Assembly: GCA_020636375.1 (NCBI GenBank)
Contig: JACJXZ010000017.1
Span: 171,199-235,198 of the forward strand
Reading direction: 5' to 3'
DNA from: Lewinellaceae bacterium
GTDB taxonomy: Bacteria; Bacteroidota; Bacteroidia; Chitinophagales; Saprospiraceae
Length of the DNA: 64,000 nt
Numbering within the stretch: position 1 is the stretch's first letter; every line of letters begins with the position of its first letter. The notes under the pieces were generated by a model. That model saw only the letters and a list, made by a program, of their open reading frames with translations, was not told the origin of the DNA and ran no database searches. The translations under genes and the position numbers were made by a program. Positions 43,559 to 51,114 of the stretch are shown piece by piece.

Positions 43559-43607
43559 GGGGCGCCTCCCCAATAAATAATATTCATTCACCTCATCCTA
43601 CCAAACC

Positions 43608-44903
43608 ATGGACTTAAGCAAACTCTTCGACCAGTTCAACACCCAGGACAGTTATGCTATTCTGTTCATCATACTGATCGCCTTCCTATTTGGCCTGTTG
43701 CTGGGATACATCCTGCGCAGCCGCCGGGTGATGCAGCTGAGGCGGGAGTTGAAGGAGAAAAAAAAAGAAATAAACAACCTTCAGGCGCAGATTGAGGCGC
43801 AGGAAGAACAGCTGGGGCTGAAGGAAGCAGACCTGAAAAAGGCGGAATTCGCCCTCCGGGAAGCCGAAGCACGGGCAGAGCGCATCGAAGAAGAGAAGGG
43901 GGCCCTGCACCGGGAGATTTTCAACCTTAACCGCCAGATCGATGAGCTGAAAACGGCAAAAACGGCCCAGGAGGCTACCATCGAGGAGCTGAACACAGCT
44001 ATCGCCGGCCTGCAGTCCAGGAATGAACAGCTGACGGAAACCCTGGAAACGGAAGACGATGGGGCCGATGGCCTGGCCCAGATGCAGAGCACCTACAACG
44101 CTACCCGCCAGCGCCTGGAAGCCGTGGAGGACAGGCTGGAATTGCTGGCCGGCGAGAATGCCCACCTCCGCGAAGAACTGGAGGGGTTGAAAAACAAGGC
44201 CTTGTACGCTGCGGCAGCGCCCACGGTGGTGCCCCCCCGCGAGGAGCCTCCTGCCGTGCCCCGGAGCCTCCACCCCGAACCGGGCCTGCCCGACGCCTCG
44301 GTTGTCGAAGAGGAACCGGTGGTCATTACCAACCCGGACAAACCTTTCCTCCAGGACAAAATCGGGGCAGCGGCAGAAGTGCCCGAAAAGGACGACCTGA
44401 CCCTCATCGACGGCATCGGCCCTTTCCTGGAGAAGAAACTCAATGAGATCGGCGTGTTCACTTACGACGAAATCTCCAGTTGGGACACTGCCCGCACCCG
44501 GGAAGTTACCCACGCCATCCAATATTTCGAGGGGCGTATCGAACGCGACAAATGGGTGGAACAGGCAGCACGCCTGGCCCTGAAGAAACACGAGAACCCG
44601 GAGGCTTTCAAAGGGCGGCCCGACGCCCTGTCCAACGACCCGGAAGACCTGAAGGTCGTCGAAGGCATCGGGCCCAAGATCGAAGAACTGCTCAAAACAG
44701 CGGGCATCAACAACTGGAAAGCCCTGGCCAACGCCGATGCCGGCTTGCTGCGCGACATCCTGGAGGCTGCCGGGCCGACCTACCGCATCCACGACCCCTC
44801 GACCTGGCCCGCACAGGCCCGCCTGGCCGCCAACGGCGAGTGGGGCGTCCTGAAGGAGTACCAGGCCGAATTGCACGGGGGGAGGGAGCCGGATCGGGAG
44901 TAG
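43608..44903 (+). CDS. Membrane-anchored coiled-coil protein with two helix-hairpin-helix-like domains
   Basis: 431 residues. One transmembrane helix (about 17-38, LFIILIAFLFGLLLGYIL) is followed by a long heptad coiled coil (about 45-205, rich in KEKKKEINNLQAQIEAQEEQ patterns), a Pro-rich hinge, then two repeats, DLTLIDGIGPFLEKKLNEIG and DLKVVEGIGPKIEELLKTAG, of the DUF4332/HhH type. The GIGP signature is that of ribosomal L21-linked/flap-like HhH modules, often thought to bind DNA or proteins. The paired OmpA gene suggests an envelope-associated scaffold. The exact role is unknown. Confidence 0.85.
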   Translation: MDLSKLFDQFNTQDSYAILFIILIAFLFGLLLGYILRSRRVMQLRRELKEKKKEINNLQAQIEAQEEQLGLKEADLKKAEFALREAEARAERIEEEKGALHREIFNLNRQIDELKTAKTAQEATIEELNTAIAGLQSRNEQLTETLETEDDGADGLAQMQSTYNATRQRLEAVEDRLELLAGENAHLREELEGLKNKALYAAAAPTVVPPREEPPAVPRSLHPEPGLPDASVVEEEPVVITNPDKPFLQDKIGAAAEVPEKDDLTLIDGIGPFLEKKLNEIGVFTYDEISSWDTARTREVTHAIQYFEGRIERDKWVEQAARLALKKHENPEAFKGRPDALSNDPEDLKVVEGIGPKIEELLKTAGINNWKALANADAGLLRDILEAAGPTYRIHDPSTWPAQARLAANGEWGVLKEYQAELHGGREPDRE

Positions 44904-44967
44904 TGGGCTGGTTGATTGATGCTATGCGACGCGCGATCAATAACTGTCGGGATGTTGATGCTGTTGC

Positions 44968-46293
44968 TCAAAAGCTGGCAACCCGGGCAGCCCACTCCGG
45001 CGCATCTTCAGGAATCTGCCGCCGGATTTTGTTAAAAAACGGATGAAAGTGTACCTCCAGGCTGTGCCGCTTGGTATGCAGGAAGTCTTTTTCGATCTCC
45101 CGGCATTCATCTTCTGCGAGTTCCCGCACATTTTCCGGCATGGGCCAGCGCCCCGCCACGTGGTTGGCCGCCAGCCTGGCCTGCAGGTCGGATAAGGGCC
45201 AGATGCAGCCCTGCGGCTGGGTGAGGCCGATGAAGAACAGCGTGGGGTGCCCGGGATGGATCATGCGCAGGTAAAGGGGAATGCGCTCTGCGTCCTCAAA
45301 ATTGATGAAGCGCTCATCGAAAAAGGGAAAGGCGATCTTGTAGCCGGTGGCGGCGATCACCGCATCGAATTCTTCTACTTTTCCGTCCTTGAAGTGTACC
45401 TTTTTGCCTTCGAACCGTTCAATGCCCTTTCGGGGATGCACCTTGCCGTGGCGGATGCGGTAAAGCAGCTCCGAATTGAGAGTGGGATGGCAGCGGGTGA
45501 TGGGGTAATCCGGCCGCTCCAGCCCGTAATCGCGATAATCGCCCACCTGCAGGCGGAGGCTCAGCTTTTGAATAGGCTGGCGCAGGAAGTGAGGCAGGCG
45601 GGTCAGTAGTTTATTGTAAGTATCCGTCGGCTTGCCCATCATGAATTTGGGGATGATGTAGTAGGGCCGGCGCATGCTGATGGCCGTATGGCGGGCCACC
45701 CGGCTGACCTCCACGGCGCAGTCGCAGCCCGAATTGCCGGCGCCGACAACCAGTACCCGCTTGCCGGCGAAGGGCACATTGGTTTTGTAGTTGTGCGCAT
45801 GGAGGTACTCGCCGTCAAACATGCCGGGAATGTCCGGCCAGCGGGGCACGGAGTGGTGGCCGTTGGCGGCGAAGAGAAAATCGAAATGGAGCACCTCGCC
45901 GTTTTCCAGGGTGATGCGCCATTTTTTATCCGACGTTTCTTCCGCTCTGGCCACCGGGGTATTGAACCGAATGTGTTTTTCCAGCCCGAAGTGGCGGGCA
46001 TAGTTCTGAAAGTAAGCCAGCACCTGGGCGTGGGAAGGATAGTCCGGATAATGCTCCGGCATGGGGAAATCCAGGAACTCGGACATTCTCTTGGAGGAGA
46101 TGATGTGGGTGGTCTCGCACACGCTGGAATGAGACTCGCCGGCAGTGAAGATCCAGTTGCCGCCCACCTGGCCGTTCTTCTCGAAGCAGGTGACGTTCTC
46201 CACGCCGGCCTGCACGAGATTCTTGATCGCTGTCAGCCCGGAACAGCCGGCGCCGATGACGCAAACGCGGGGGGAGGGGAGAGGGGAGGCCAT
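44968..46293 (-). CDS. Flavin-containing monooxygenase (FMO-like)
   Basis: 441 residues with an N-terminal FAD-binding loop GAGCSGLTAIKNLVQAGVEN and KNGQVGGNWIF, the FMO identifying region GEYLHAHNYKTNVPF and a second nucleotide loop VLVVGAGNSGCDCAVEVSRV for NADPH. The C-terminal part includes ATGYKIAFPFFDERF. FMOs oxygenate soft nucleophiles such as sulphides or amines; the natural substrate is unknown. The protein is soluble and length is typical. It is adjacent to, but transcribed with, no clear partner; 129 bases separate it from the methyltransferase, on the same strand. Confidence 0.93.
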   Translation of the reverse strand: MASPLPSPRVCVIGAGCSGLTAIKNLVQAGVENVTCFEKNGQVGGNWIFTAGESHSSVCETTHIISSKRMSEFLDFPMPEHYPDYPSHAQVLAYFQNYARHFGLEKHIRFNTPVARAEETSDKKWRITLENGEVLHFDFLFAANGHHSVPRWPDIPGMFDGEYLHAHNYKTNVPFAGKRVLVVGAGNSGCDCAVEVSRVARHTAISMRRPYYIIPKFMMGKPTDTYNKLLTRLPHFLRQPIQKLSLRLQVGDYRDYGLERPDYPITRCHPTLNSELLYRIRHGKVHPRKGIERFEGKKVHFKDGKVEEFDAVIAATGYKIAFPFFDERFINFEDAERIPLYLRMIHPGHPTLFFIGLTQPQGCIWPLSDLQARLAANHVAGRWPMPENVRELAEDECREIEKDFLHTKRHSLEVHFHPFFNKIRRQIPEDAPEWAARVASF

Positions 46294-46422
46294 GGGTTGG
46301 ATTGTTAGATTGTCAGATTGTTATATTGTTGGCAGAGGTTGCCTGGCCTTGTTGGGAACAGCAAAGCCTGCGCCAATTTTACTCTTTATATGGGCCTAAG
46401 AATTTATCGCCGTCAAAATGGA

Positions 46423-47493
46423 TTAAGTGGTCGGGGGCTTCGGCAATCCATACCTCAGTTTCCCAGGCGATATCTGCAAAAAACTCCTTAAAAGTAATTG
46501 TCCGTTTTCGTCTTTCATCGGGCGGGCATTTCCATTGTAATTCGGCTGGAAGTATTTTTTGACTTCTTTTGCCAGGTTCATGGCGAAATACGGGGCGACT
46601 GCATTCCCAATCTGGTTGAATACGCCCGTCTCATTTCCATGGAATTCGAACCAGTCCGGAAAACTCTGAAGCCTGGCCGCCTCTCTGGCAGTCAGGCGCC
46701 GCCTTCTTCCGTCGGGCAGCTTTATTCTGTGCATGTCTCCAGTTGCCCCTGCCAGGTTGCGGCAGGTTAAAGTACGGGCAGGCCTGTTTAAATACAAATC
46801 CCTTGGATTTATACATTGAGAAGCCTTCTCGTAGTTTGCAATATATTTGTCCATGCTAGGGGTGAGAAATTTCGCGTCTTCAGGAATCTGAGCAGCTAAT
46901 TCTCCCAATGCTTCTCCGGCGGTTACTTTGTACTGGAGTTTAGAGGGAAAATGGATCGTTTCTCTAGCCCCTATTACGATGACCCTTTCCCGGTTCTGGG
47001 GCACTCCGAAAAACTTGGCATTCATTAGCCGGTAGGAAACATTATAACCAAGTTGCTTTAAGCGTTCAATGATTTCCTGTAGGTACCATTTGTTTTTATA
47101 CAACAGGCCTCTTACATTTTCGAATAAGAAAACTTCCGGATTGACCCTTTCAACAGCAGATAAAAATATTGGGAATCCATCCCGGGAATCTTTTAGGCCC
47201 AATTGTTTCCCGCCTACACTAAAAGGTTGGCAAGGAGGGCCTCCAATGATGACATCCGCATCCGGATATTCCGTATTGACATCCAGTTCTTGGGTATGGC
47301 AATCACCTAAAAGGTTGGTTCTATACGTTTGCGCGGCATCCTCTAATTTTTCAAAGCCGATAGTCCTGAAGCCAACCGATTCAAAACCGAGCGACAGTCC
47401 GCCGCATCCTGCAAACAGGTCAAGAACCGTTTTGTCCAGGTTTTTATCAATCTTTGGCTTAAGCTCTGTATTGATTCTTTCGACGTACTCCAT
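46423..47493 (-). CDS. DNA (cytosine-5) methyltransferase, solo
   Basis: 356 residues with the full C5-MTase set in order: motif I DLFAGCGGLSLGFESVGF, motif IV GGPPCQPFS (catalytic Cys88), motif VI FLFENVRGL, motif VIII QNRERVIVIG, a short target-recognition region (YLNRPARTLTCRNLAGATGD), motif IX LTAREAARLQSFPDWF and motif X QIGNAVAPYFA. It transfers methyl groups from S-adenosylmethionine to cytosine. No restriction endonuclease gene is adjacent, so it is an orphan or regulatory methylase. Lower GC than its neighbours suggests acquisition. The divergent AraC gene starts 57 bases beyond its start. Confidence 0.95.
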   Translation of the reverse strand: MEYVERINTELKPKIDKNLDKTVLDLFAGCGGLSLGFESVGFRTIGFEKLEDAAQTYRTNLLGDCHTQELDVNTEYPDADVIIGGPPCQPFSVGGKQLGLKDSRDGFPIFLSAVERVNPEVFLFENVRGLLYKNKWYLQEIIERLKQLGYNVSYRLMNAKFFGVPQNRERVIVIGARETIHFPSKLQYKVTAGEALGELAAQIPEDAKFLTPSMDKYIANYEKASQCINPRDLYLNRPARTLTCRNLAGATGDMHRIKLPDGRRRRLTAREAARLQSFPDWFEFHGNETGVFNQIGNAVAPYFAMNLAKEVKKYFQPNYNGNARPMKDENGQLLLRSFLQISPGKLRYGLPKPPTT

Positions 47494-47549
47494 CCTGTAA
47501 AAATATGCTTTTTTCCGGACTTTTGAACCAATGCACCTATATTACCTCC

Positions 47550-48410
47550 ATGATCCAACTCAACGAATTCTTCCGTTCTTCCGGCAAATTTCCCAAAATA
47601 GAGGCTGTGCCCGGCTTCCGCTTCGTGGAATACCGCTCCTACGAAACTTCGGCGCGCAACCGGGTGTGGGTCGACCGCAACTTCATCGTCTTTGTGCTGG
47701 AGGGGCGCAAGGAAATCCACACCGCTGAAGAAACCTACAAGCTGAGCTACAACCGGGCCCTCTTCCTGCGGCGGGGCGGCTACCTGATGTCGGAAATCCC
47801 GAAAGGGCGGGGCGTGTTCCAGAGCCTGCTGTTCTTCATCGACGATGCCTTCCTGGAACAGTTGGCCCGGCAGCACGCCGCCCTGCTGCCCCGGACCGTT
47901 AGAGAACCCAAGCACGCCGGCATCCCCATCCGGGTGACGGCGCCCATCAGCCAGTTTTACTACACAGCCCTGCCCTACTTCAACCTGCCGCTCAACGAGG
48001 CGCGCCGCCGGGCGCTGGGCCTGAAGTTCGAAGAGCTGCTGCTTACGCTCATCGCCGAGCCCGCCAACCGGCACTTCGCCGCCTTCCTGTCCAGCCTGCT
48101 GCAGGGCAAGCCCAACATCCGCTCCGTGATGGAACAGAATTTCTTCCTCCGCCTGCCAATGGAGGCCTTCGCCCGCCTGGCTCAACGCAGCCTCTCCGCT
48201 TTCAAGCGGGACTTCCGCGCCGCCTACGGCATGCCGCCCGGCCAGTGGCTTCGCCAGCGCCGCCTCCAACACGCCCGCCTGCTGCTGAAAACCACCGACA
48301 GCCCCGTCTCGGAAATCGCCCGGGAGAGCGGCTTCGAAAATGCGTCGCATTTCAGCCAGGCCTTTCGGGAGCAATTCGGCCGTTCGCCTTCGGCGTGGCG
48401 GGGCCGGTGA
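47550..48410 (+). CDS. AraC family transcriptional regulator
   Basis: 286 residues from the ATG of MIQLNEFFRSSG (a longer frame starts at 47505). The N-terminal 180 residues form a cupin-like sensor similar to ExsA-type regulators (WVDRNFIVFVLEGRKEIHTA, FLRRGGYLMSEIPKGRG). The C-terminal domain has two HTHs: FARLAQRSLSAFKRDFRAAY and, in the second, SEIARESGFENASHFSQAFR ending GRSPSAWRG. The ligand is unknown. It is divergent from the methyltransferase; converging on it from the right is the membrane protein gene. Confidence 0.92.
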   Translation: MIQLNEFFRSSGKFPKIEAVPGFRFVEYRSYETSARNRVWVDRNFIVFVLEGRKEIHTAEETYKLSYNRALFLRRGGYLMSEIPKGRGVFQSLLFFIDDAFLEQLARQHAALLPRTVREPKHAGIPIRVTAPISQFYYTALPYFNLPLNEARRRALGLKFEELLLTLIAEPANRHFAAFLSSLLQGKPNIRSVMEQNFFLRLPMEAFARLAQRSLSAFKRDFRAAYGMPPGQWLRQRRLQHARLLLKTTDSPVSEIARESGFENASHFSQAFREQFGRSPSAWRGR

Positions 48411-48474
48411 GGCTTTACAGGTTTTCAGAAGTGTGCCCGCCGGGAACCTTGTCAAGTCCGGCATTTTGATTCCA

Positions 48475-48550
48475 GACAACAGACAACAAATGCTGACGCT
48501 TGCGGTCAGCATCCTGACAATGCGCAGCATTCGTCAGGACAACAGACAAC
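48475..48550. repeat. Paired hairpins flanked by a 13-bp direct repeat
   Basis: GACAACAGACAAC occurs at 48475-48487 and 48538-48550. Between them are two hairpins: ATGCTGAC/GTCAGCAT (48490-48512) and CCTGAC/GTCAGG (48513-48538). It lies between converging genes and may serve as a bidirectional terminator or be a small mobile element. Confidence 0.7.
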
Positions 48551-48562
48551 TACCCCGCTCCC

Positions 48563-49873
48563 CTACTCCTTCCAGAACGGCACATGCGCCACCTCCACCC
48601 ACACCAGGGAATCCTTCCGGATGCGCCGGCTCTCCACCCGCAGCCGGTGCTCCCCCCGGGGCAGGTACTGGACGTCCATCGTGGCGGACAGGCCGTTGTC
48701 CTCGCGCCGGGGGTGGGCGAAAAACCGGAACTTCGGATCGGCGATCAAACTGTCATTCACAAAAAGCTGATGGATAGCGCCCATGCAGAGCAGTATGGAG
48801 TCGGCGTTGATGCCGCTCCGGTCCTCCTGGATGGTGACGGCACCCTCCAGGGTGATGCCGGTGGTTCGGGCGATGTCCAGGCCGGGGCAGAGGGACTCCA
48901 TGGCCTTGTCGTCCTCTTCCGGCAGGTAAGGGATAAACACCTCCAGGAAGCCGTTGCTGACATAACGGGAGGGGATGCCGGGCGCGTCGGAGAGGGCATC
49001 CTCCGCCCGCAGGTCGTCGTAGAAGCCGGGGTTCAGCGTGATGTGGGCTGGCGGAGCTTTGGGAAAATAGGTGTCGCTCACATACTTGAGGGAGGAACCG
49101 ACGAGCAGGATGGCGATGTAGGGAACCAGCAAGAAGCCTACTCCCCGCCCAAAGCGGTTGTCGATCAGGTTGTAGTAGATCGGGCGATACAGGCGCGCAA
49201 AGGTGATCAGGCTGAAAAAGCGGTAGATGGGATAATAAACCGGCGCCAGCCACCGGATTCTTTTGAGATAGCCCAGGGTTACAAAATCGAGGAAGTACAG
49301 CAGGCTGCCCAGAAAAAACAGCAGGTAAAAGACCCTGGGCACGGGATGCTTCCCCAGGCCGAGCAACTCCTGGAAGAACAGGTTGGCCGCGGCCACCAGG
49401 GCAATTATCCCGCCGACGGACAGCAACATGAACAGGATCAGGAAGGTGAAGGCGAACAACACGCTGCAGATTTTCTCCAGGCGTTCGATATAGCGGTCGA
49501 AACTGCCCACCTGGTCCCGCAGGAAGCGGTCGAAGCGAGGATGGAAGCGGAGGCTTTCGAAGTCGATGTCGTCGGACACAGAGCGCAGCCCGACGGTGCT
49601 GATCCACAGGCCCCGGAACAGGACATGGATGCAGAGGTTGACCAGCAGGATGAACCAGGCGGCGATAAAGATGCCATAGGCCAGGCCCAGCGCTGTCTGC
49701 AAACGCTGGCTCAGGCCGCTGGCGAACAGGGCCCTGCCCAGGCTGTCGAGCGGCTCGTAGATGCCGATCAGCAAAAAGATGGCGAAGCCGGAGAGGATCA
49801 GCTCGAGCTGCCAGCTCTCGCGGGCCAGGTTGTCCAGCCATTCGGACAGGCGGGAGGAGGAGCGTTCCTGCAT
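48563..49873 (-). CDS. Multi-pass membrane protein of unknown function
   Basis: 436 residues. About six transmembrane helices lie in the first 280 residues (LILSGFAIFLLIGIYEPLDS, IFIAAWFILLVNLCIHVLF, VLFAFTFLILFMLLSVGGII and others), followed by an amphipathic stretch and a C-terminal soluble domain of about 150 residues (TYFPKAPPAHITLNPGFYDD, LSATMDVQYLPRGEHRLRVE). The closing beta-rich part resembles a binding domain for an extracytoplasmic ligand. No transporter or enzyme family was recognised. It converges on araC through a hairpin pair. Confidence 0.75.
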   Translation of the reverse strand: MQERSSSRLSEWLDNLARESWQLELILSGFAIFLLIGIYEPLDSLGRALFASGLSQRLQTALGLAYGIFIAAWFILLVNLCIHVLFRGLWISTVGLRSVSDDIDFESLRFHPRFDRFLRDQVGSFDRYIERLEKICSVLFAFTFLILFMLLSVGGIIALVAAANLFFQELLGLGKHPVPRVFYLLFFLGSLLYFLDFVTLGYLKRIRWLAPVYYPIYRFFSLITFARLYRPIYYNLIDNRFGRGVGFLLVPYIAILLVGSSLKYVSDTYFPKAPPAHITLNPGFYDDLRAEDALSDAPGIPSRYVSNGFLEVFIPYLPEEDDKAMESLCPGLDIARTTGITLEGAVTIQEDRSGINADSILLCMGAIHQLFVNDSLIADPKFRFFAHPRREDNGLSATMDVQYLPRGEHRLRVESRRIRKDSLVWVEVAHVPFWKE

Positions 49874-50222
49874 GGGCGTGGTTTGTTCAAAAATAGGGAA
49901 TATTGGCGGAAAAATGGGCTGTTCTTAGCACAAAGAGCGCATAGACAGCGCTATGTGGCCTATGTGGTAAAAAACCGCCCAGGGATGCTTAGCGACGTGC
50001 GATCAATAACTGTCAGATTTCCTAGGAGCGCTTTTGGCTTTACCCTTCCCCGACACTACGTGTACGGGGTAGACTGTTAAAGAACCGCCTCCCTTAGCTA
50101 GGCTAAGGTCGGGAACCCCGCAATTCTGCGGGGCAGGCTCTTTGCCTCGGTTAAAGCCAAAATCACTAACCTACTAAACCCGACACTTATTAATCTCACG
50201 TCGCTTAATGCGGAAGCCAACA
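49874..50222. repeat. Intergenic region with an 11-bp inverted-repeat element
   Basis: TTTTGGCTTTA (50032-50042) is mirrored by TAAAGCCAAAA (50152-50162). Three nested hairpins lie between, including CTTAGC/GCTAAG and CCCCGCA/TGCGGGG. A 30-bp string near 49986 (GCGACGTGCGATCAATAACT) is shared with 44921, just after the HhH gene. No coding frame. Confidence 0.65.
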
Positions 50223-50924
50223 TCACCCCCAAAGCCGCCGCCACCAGCTTTTTCCCTTGGTTTCAGGATGGGATTCCGGGCCATCCAGCAAGTTGAGGAT
50301 TTCCCCGGCAATTTGATGGTACTGCATGGAGAGTGACTCCGGTGCAATAAGTCCCATTTTTTCATTGAACCGGAGGGTTTTGAACATTTCTGCCAGCTTC
50401 GCCGCTTCGGCGTTGCGGCTCGTGCCTTCCGCATGGGCCAGCAGGTGCCGGAGCGCCAGGGCCAGCTCGCTCTGCCCGACCAGTTGGCGTATCTCGTTTG
50501 TCCCGGAAAGGGTACCTTGGGGCAAGGGAGAAAGGTCGTCTTCGGGCAGGCTTTGAAGGTATTTTGCCCTCGCCTCTTCGGCTAACCTCCGCGATCCTTC
50601 TCCCGCCGCCAGCGCTGCGGCTTCTTCTTCCGCCGAAATGCCGAACAGGCCGCGAAGCTGGTTGGAGATTTCTTTCAGGCCTTCTCCGTGTTCCGGGCTT
50701 TCTTCGGGCGGGCCGTCCTTCAGCCAGTGCATTAAGGCAAAAGCAATTCGGTTTCGTTCAATATAAGCGGTTTCTGTCGTGGCCTGGCCTGCATTCAAGT
50801 TCTTCCGCAGCCGTTCTATCCGCCCGAGCAGAAGCTGGACGCCAGGTTCTTCGGCAGGCAGTTTGCGGAGGGCCGGGCTAATGCCGGCGGAAGTCATGAG
50901 TTGGAAAAAATCGTTCTTTGTCAT
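50223..50924 (-). CDS. Protein with two effector-associated-domain (EAD)-like regions
   Basis: 233 residues, soluble. Residues about 5-70 contain LLLGRIERLRKNLNAGQATT followed by YIERNRIAFALMHWLKD, and residues about 144-214 contain IRQLVGQSELALALRHLLAH and LRFNEKMGLIAPESLSMQYH followed by GEILNLLD. This arrangement (a GRxxxL helix, then a G-x-I-x-x-E pair, then xRIxxALLxLL) is what I recognise in EAD-type adapters of bacterial conflict systems; it is a fold-level inference. No effector or STAND gene is adjacent. A middle region is acidic. Confidence 0.5.
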   Translation of the reverse strand: MTKNDFFQLMTSAGISPALRKLPAEEPGVQLLLGRIERLRKNLNAGQATTETAYIERNRIAFALMHWLKDGPPEESPEHGEGLKEISNQLRGLFGISAEEEAAALAAGEGSRRLAEEARAKYLQSLPEDDLSPLPQGTLSGTNEIRQLVGQSELALALRHLLAHAEGTSRNAEAAKLAEMFKTLRFNEKMGLIAPESLSMQYHQIAGEILNLLDGPESHPETKGKSWWRRLWG

Positions 50925-51013
50925 TGGTTTTGGTTTTTATCTGATTGGCCTTATCTGTTTTGGATGAACTGTATCAGGAGCTAGCCTGTGAGGTTACACA
51001 AAATGGTGGGCTT

Positions 51014-51114
51014 GCGATCAGGATGATCGCGCCACGAGCTGGAGTGGGCTTGCGATCAGGATGATCGCGCCACGAGATGGGGTGGGCCTGCGATCAGGAT
51101 GATCGCGCCACGAG
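51014..51114. repeat. 38-bp tandem repeat with an inner palindrome, three copies
   Basis: Copies begin at 51014, 51052 and 51090 (period 38). Each contains GCGATCAGGATGATCGC, a palindrome with 7-bp arms, followed by GCCACGAG. A fourth copy lies inside the next gene at 51241-51265. Confidence 0.95.
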
